64,000 nt of DNA from Mesonia maritima. GTDB taxonomy: Bacteria > Bacteroidota > Bacteroidia > Flavobacteriales > Flavobacteriaceae. The notes under the pieces are model-generated. The model did not search any database. It worked only from the letters and a program-made list of their open reading frames with translations, and was not told the DNA's origin. Both the position numbers and the translations under genes were made by a program. Positions within the stretch are counted from its first letter, which is position 1. Every line of letters begins with the position of its first letter. Where the stretch lies: assembly GCF_042433895.1 (NCBI RefSeq), contig NZ_JBHLUA010000012.1, positions 682,001-746,000 of the forward strand, read 5' to 3'. This document shows, piece by piece, positions 60,956-64,000 of the stretch.

Positions 60956-61855
60956 ATGAAGCAGCAACATTTAAAATGGGTTTACTTAATCTCGTTAGCC
61001 TTAGTTTGGGGAAGTTCATTTATTCTCATAAAAAAGGGATTGGTGGGTTTAACGCCAATTCAATTAGGTGCGTTGCGAACTTTTTTAGCCGGGATTTTCT
61101 TATTCATAATCGGTCCTCGAAGTGTTCGAAAAATTAAAAAACCACAATGGAAATGGATTGCCGTTTCTGCATTTTTAGGAAGTTTTTTTCCTGCTTTTCT
61201 TTTTGCTTTCGCGGAAATGGAAGTCGACAGCGCAATTGTTTCTATATTAAATTCTACAGTTCCTATTTTAGCGCTGCTTATTGGTGTTGTTTTCTTTAAA
61301 ATTTCAGCTACTTCAAATCAAACCTTAGGCGTAATTATTGGGTTGGTGGGTTCTGTTTCGTTAATTCTTGCCGGCGCGAGTATTAATGAAAACCAGAATT
61401 ATTGGTATGCTTTATTGCCGTTAGTCGCTACGACAATGTATGCGTTTAATGTGCATATTATTAAACGCTATTTGCAAGAAGTTCCCGTATTGAGTTTAAC
61501 GGTGGGTTGTTTTTTAATTCTGATGCTTCCTTCTGTGGTTATTTTATGGCAAAGCGATTTTTTTACTGCGGAAAGACTTCAAAATGAAACCACCCAATTG
61601 TCAATTGGTTACATTGCTATTCTCGCGGTAGTTGGAACAGGAATAGCAAAACTTTTATTTAATAGAATGGTGCAAATTTCGACACCGGTTTTTTCAACTT
61701 CAGTAACCTATTTAATTCCAGTGGTGGCTTTAACCTGGGGAATTTTAGATGGCGAATTATTTAATTGGTTGCAAGCTTTATCTGGATTAGTAATTTTATT
61801 AGGTGTTTATTTTGCGAATAGGAAGCCGAAGTCCGCTAAGCGTAAAAGTGCATAA
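60956..61855 (+). CDS. DMT superfamily transporter (EamA)
   Basis: A 299-residue inner-membrane protein with ten predicted helices in two EamA repeats (about 8-140 and 150-290). Typical blocks are LVWGSSFILIKKGLVGLTPIQLGALRTF, AIVSILNSTVPILALLIGVVFF, VSLILAGA and LIPVVALTWGILDGELFNWLQALSGLVILLGVYFANR. Members export amino acids or other metabolites; the substrate cannot be told. It ends with a basic tail KPKSAKRKSA. Confidence 0.92.
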   Translation: MKQQHLKWVYLISLALVWGSSFILIKKGLVGLTPIQLGALRTFLAGIFLFIIGPRSVRKIKKPQWKWIAVSAFLGSFFPAFLFAFAEMEVDSAIVSILNSTVPILALLIGVVFFKISATSNQTLGVIIGLVGSVSLILAGASINENQNYWYALLPLVATTMYAFNVHIIKRYLQEVPVLSLTVGCFLILMLPSVVILWQSDFFTAERLQNETTQLSIGYIAILAVVGTGIAKLLFNRMVQISTPVFSTSVTYLIPVVALTWGILDGELFNWLQALSGLVILLGVYFANRKPKSAKRKSA

Positions 61856-61926
61856 TTTAAGTTTTGATTTCTTTTTATTTACTTCGTCATAGATACTTCC
61901 ATAACAATCAATTAAAAAATTAACTG

Positions 61927-62292
61927 ATGAAAAAGATAATTTTACTATTAATGAGCATTTTCTTGATGAGTTGTGCTGAAGAGAAGTCAACCAAATACTC
62001 AACGGATTCTGGAAAAGTGTATTTACTTATAACGGAAAATACAACTGAAAAAGAATTAACCAAAATCGCTTCTGAATTTAAAACTGAAAAAAATATTATG
62101 GTAGACTTTTCAGAAAGTAGATTTTTTAAAAACGGAAAAATTGAAAGATTGAATCTAAAAGTAGATTGTAACGATGGTTTTAAAGGAAGTACTAAAAGTT
62201 CAGTCCAAGATTTAGAAACGAATAATTATGGATTTGTAAGAAATTATTCAGATGCTAACGTTCCATTTTCAATCGGAAATATATCGATTTAA
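61927..62292 (+). CDS. Small lipoprotein related to M56-peptidase tails
   Basis: A 121-residue lipoprotein, lipobox FLMSC (Cys about 16). Residues about 30-85 (VYLLITENTTEKELTKIASEFKTEKNIMVDFSESRFFKNGKIERLNLKVDC) have the pattern seen at the C-termini of BlaR1/M56-type peptidases in Bacteroidetes, in my reading. Here the segment stands alone. It lies between an EamA transporter gene and a convergent peptidase gene, with its own terminator. No function can be assigned. Confidence 0.7.
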   Translation: MKKIILLLMSIFLMSCAEEKSTKYSTDSGKVYLLITENTTEKELTKIASEFKTEKNIMVDFSESRFFKNGKIERLNLKVDCNDGFKGSTKSSVQDLETNNYGFVRNYSDANVPFSIGNISI

Positions 62293-62317
62293 AATATCTT
62301 TTCGAAAATTATAAAAT

Positions 62318-62350
62318 AAAAAAAGCCGGTTTTTATAAACCGGCTTTTTT
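62318..62350. terminator. Bidirectional terminator
   Basis: AAAAGCCGGTTT (62321-62332) pairs with AAACCGGCTTTT (62337-62348) around a 4-base loop, with A and T tracts. It serves both the lipoprotein gene and the convergent M16 gene. Confidence 0.88.
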
Positions 62351-62367
62351 GTTATTAGAATGAAATT

Positions 62368-64000
62368 TTATTGGAAATCAGCGTCGCTAACGCCTTCATT
62401 AACTTTAATTTCAGTCATGTCAACTTTAATTTCTTGAGGGCCAAAAGACTGAATTACTGTATGTGGAAATTTAACCCCTTTTACTTCTTTATAATTATCA
62501 TATTTAGTTGAAGTGGTCATAGTTTGCCCACCTTGAGAAACAGTATTGCTTTCTTGAAGTTTCAAACCGCTTTCTACGCTATAATAAGATTTACTATTTT
62601 CTGAAGTTGAAACTGCATAAGCATCTTTTCCATCAACTTTTTCAATACCAGTAAGAGTTGCATCTTTTGGGGTTTCTAGTTCTGGAAATAAACCAGCATT
62701 TTTCTTCGCTTCAGCAATTTGCTCTTCGGTATAATCCATTTTTTGTCCTTGTGCTTCTGCATAACCAGTTTTACCATCAAAAACCTGTTTACTCATCGTC
62801 ATGCCATTCATTTTCGTTACTTGAGATGATTTTCCATCTTTAGTTTCTTTCATTGTAAGGGTTAATGGCATTCCTTGAACAGTAGCGCTTCCTTGCATCA
62901 TTACAGAATTAACATCGCTTATTGCTTTTTTTCCACCGATAGCTTTAATGTAATCGTTATAAACTGTTTCAACACTTACACCTTCTGGAACAGCTTTGCT
63001 GTATTCAGGTTTTTCAACTAAATTTCCTTTTTTATCATAATAACGTACAGGAATTTTCTTTCCATTTACCGTTACATTTTCTAAGTTATCGGCAACTTCG
63101 CTTCCTTTTCCTGCAACAACAATTTGCATTTTATCGGTTTTGAAGTATTTTTTAGCAACTCGCTGAATATCTTCCGGTGTTACCGCGTTTATTTTCTGAA
63201 GAAATTTCTCATAGAAATCATCATCTAAATCATTGGTTTCAATGTTTAACGCATAATCTGCAATCGTAGAAGGATCTTCTAAACGCAATACGAAATCTCC
63301 GGCAAATTTATTTTTAGCATTGCTTAGATCTTCGTAAGAAACTTTTTCGTTTCGAATACGGTTAATTTCTTTTAAAGATTCAACAACAGCGCTATCGGTT
63401 ACCGCGTTTCTAACACTTGCAGAAGCTTGAAAACGACTTGCATATTTATCTGCTCCGGTATATGATCTTGCTCCGTATGTATAACCGTGCTCTTCACGTA
63501 AGTTCATATTTAAATAACTTCCGAAGCTACCTCCTAAAATTTGGTTCGCTACTAAAACAGGGAAGTAATCTTCATCTTTCATTTCAAGATCTACGGTGTT
63601 TTGTAATCTTAATTCACTCTGAACTGCGTTTGGAACATCAATAAAGTCGATTTGTGTGTATTGCGCCGGTGTAACAGTTGGTAAACTAGCTGAAGGTGGA
63701 ACGTCTGCAGACCAATCTCCTAATTCTTTTTTAGCTAATTTTTTTACATCGCTGTAATCTATATCTCCTAAAATTACCAAATATGCATTTTTAGGTGAAA
63801 TGAAATTATGGTAATAAGTTTTTACATCTTCTAAAGTTACACGTTCAACGGTTTCTTCAGTTTCAAATTCCCCGTAAGGGTGGTTTTTACCAAACGCTAA
63901 GGCTCCACTAACATTGCTAGCAATAGCTCCTGCACTTTTTTCGTTTGATTTTAACCCTTCGATTAAACGGTCTTTTTGTGTTTCAAATTCTTCTTGTGTG
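62368..64000 (-). CDS. M16-type peptidase with C-terminal LolA-like domain, N-terminal part missing
   Basis: The frame is open to the right edge, so the N-terminal M16 half (where HxxEH would be) lies outside. Visible is the second M16 domain: NVSGALAFGKNHPYGEFETEETVERVTLEDVKTYYHNFISPKNAYLVILGDIDYS at the start, then NQILGGSFGSYLNMNLREEHGYTYGARSY, which is the conserved R-x8-Y segment. After about residue 290 of the visible part follows an extra domain (DVNSVMMQGSATVQGMPLTLTMKETKDG, YKEVKGVKFPHTVIQSFGPQEIKVDM), resembling the LolA/DUF4292 fold. Fusions of this kind are common in Bacteroidetes. Whether the enzyme is active cannot be told from this part. Confidence 0.88.
   Translation of the reverse strand, partial: TQEEFETQKDRLIEGLKSNEKSAGAIASNVSGALAFGKNHPYGEFETEETVERVTLEDVKTYYHNFISPKNAYLVILGDIDYSDVKKLAKKELGDWSADVPPSASLPTVTPAQYTQIDFIDVPNAVQSELRLQNTVDLEMKDEDYFPVLVANQILGGSFGSYLNMNLREEHGYTYGARSYTGADKYASRFQASASVRNAVTDSAVVESLKEINRIRNEKVSYEDLSNAKNKFAGDFVLRLEDPSTIADYALNIETNDLDDDFYEKFLQKINAVTPEDIQRVAKKYFKTDKMQIVVAGKGSEVADNLENVTVNGKKIPVRYYDKKGNLVEKPEYSKAVPEGVSVETVYNDYIKAIGGKKAISDVNSVMMQGSATVQGMPLTLTMKETKDGKSSQVTKMNGMTMSKQVFDGKTGYAEAQGQKMDYTEEQIAEAKKNAGLFPELETPKDATLTGIEKVDGKDAYAVSTSENSKSYYSVESGLKLQESNTVSQGGQTMTTSTKYDNYKEVKGVKFPHTVIQSFGPQEIKVDMTEIKVNEGVSDADFQ

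Overview
The window is 64 kb of a low-GC member of the Bacteroidetes, most likely Flavobacteriaceae. The evidence is the gliding genes gldE and gldD after mutY and ssb, a type IX secretion (T9SS) sorting tail, lipoproteins with a Cys soon after the signal peptide, a single-chain glycyl-tRNA synthetase, a SusC-style carboxypeptidase-regulatory domain on the TonB receptor, atpD-atpC split from the other ATP synthase genes, starts without Shine-Dalgarno sequences, and many upstream TAnnTTTG boxes (the Bacteroidetes -7 element). No tRNA, rRNA, insertion sequence, phage gene or CRISPR array was found. Most of the window looks like core chromosome.

Layout. 1-4.9 kb: the start of a secreted protein and a 1337-residue hybrid two-component regulator. 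This part has visibly higher GC than the rest and carries a promoter with three phased repeats. 5-10.4 kb: an Ig-like lipoprotein, comF, a coiled-coil membrane protein, glyS and a small membrane protein. 10.4-17.5 kb: surface proteins (a BspA-like T9SS cargo, a LamG lipoprotein, a large outer-membrane barrel). 17.6-19.4 kb: exonuclease III, an OmpA-type lipoprotein and a structured repeat. 19.4-25.3 kb: a minus-strand run of panC, panD, a flippase-like membrane protein, an esterase-fold protein, radA and an M23 peptidase. 25.4-31.6 kb: a half glycogen synthase, a DUF4270 lipoprotein, glmS, atpD and atpC. 31.7-35.7 kb: three envelope proteins and an XRE regulator with two DUF2975 membrane proteins.

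35.9-49.4 kb: a complete mrpA-G cation/proton antiporter operon runs with a 3-base gap into biotin genes (bioF, a DUF2007 protein, bioD, bioA), then tandem terminators, a ketoacyl synthase, bioB and two cupin-like proteins. 49.5-54.5 kb: a TonB receptor, DUF4374 lipoprotein and PepSY reductase set, probably for siderophore iron. 54.5-57.2 kb: recX, rng, an unlisted 29-residue basic protein and HU. 57.3-60.9 kb: mutY-ssb-gldE-gldD. 61-64 kb: an EamA transporter, a small lipoprotein and an M16 peptidase cut by the window end.

The best candidates for something undescribed are the 29-residue basic protein behind HU, the XRE/two-DUF2975 module with an inverted repeat over its own promoter, the three-site activator promoter beside the hybrid regulator, an esterase-fold protein whose nucleophile is Asp, and a ketoacyl synthase and paired cupins around the biotin genes. 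No clearly new multi-gene defence or metabolic system was seen.
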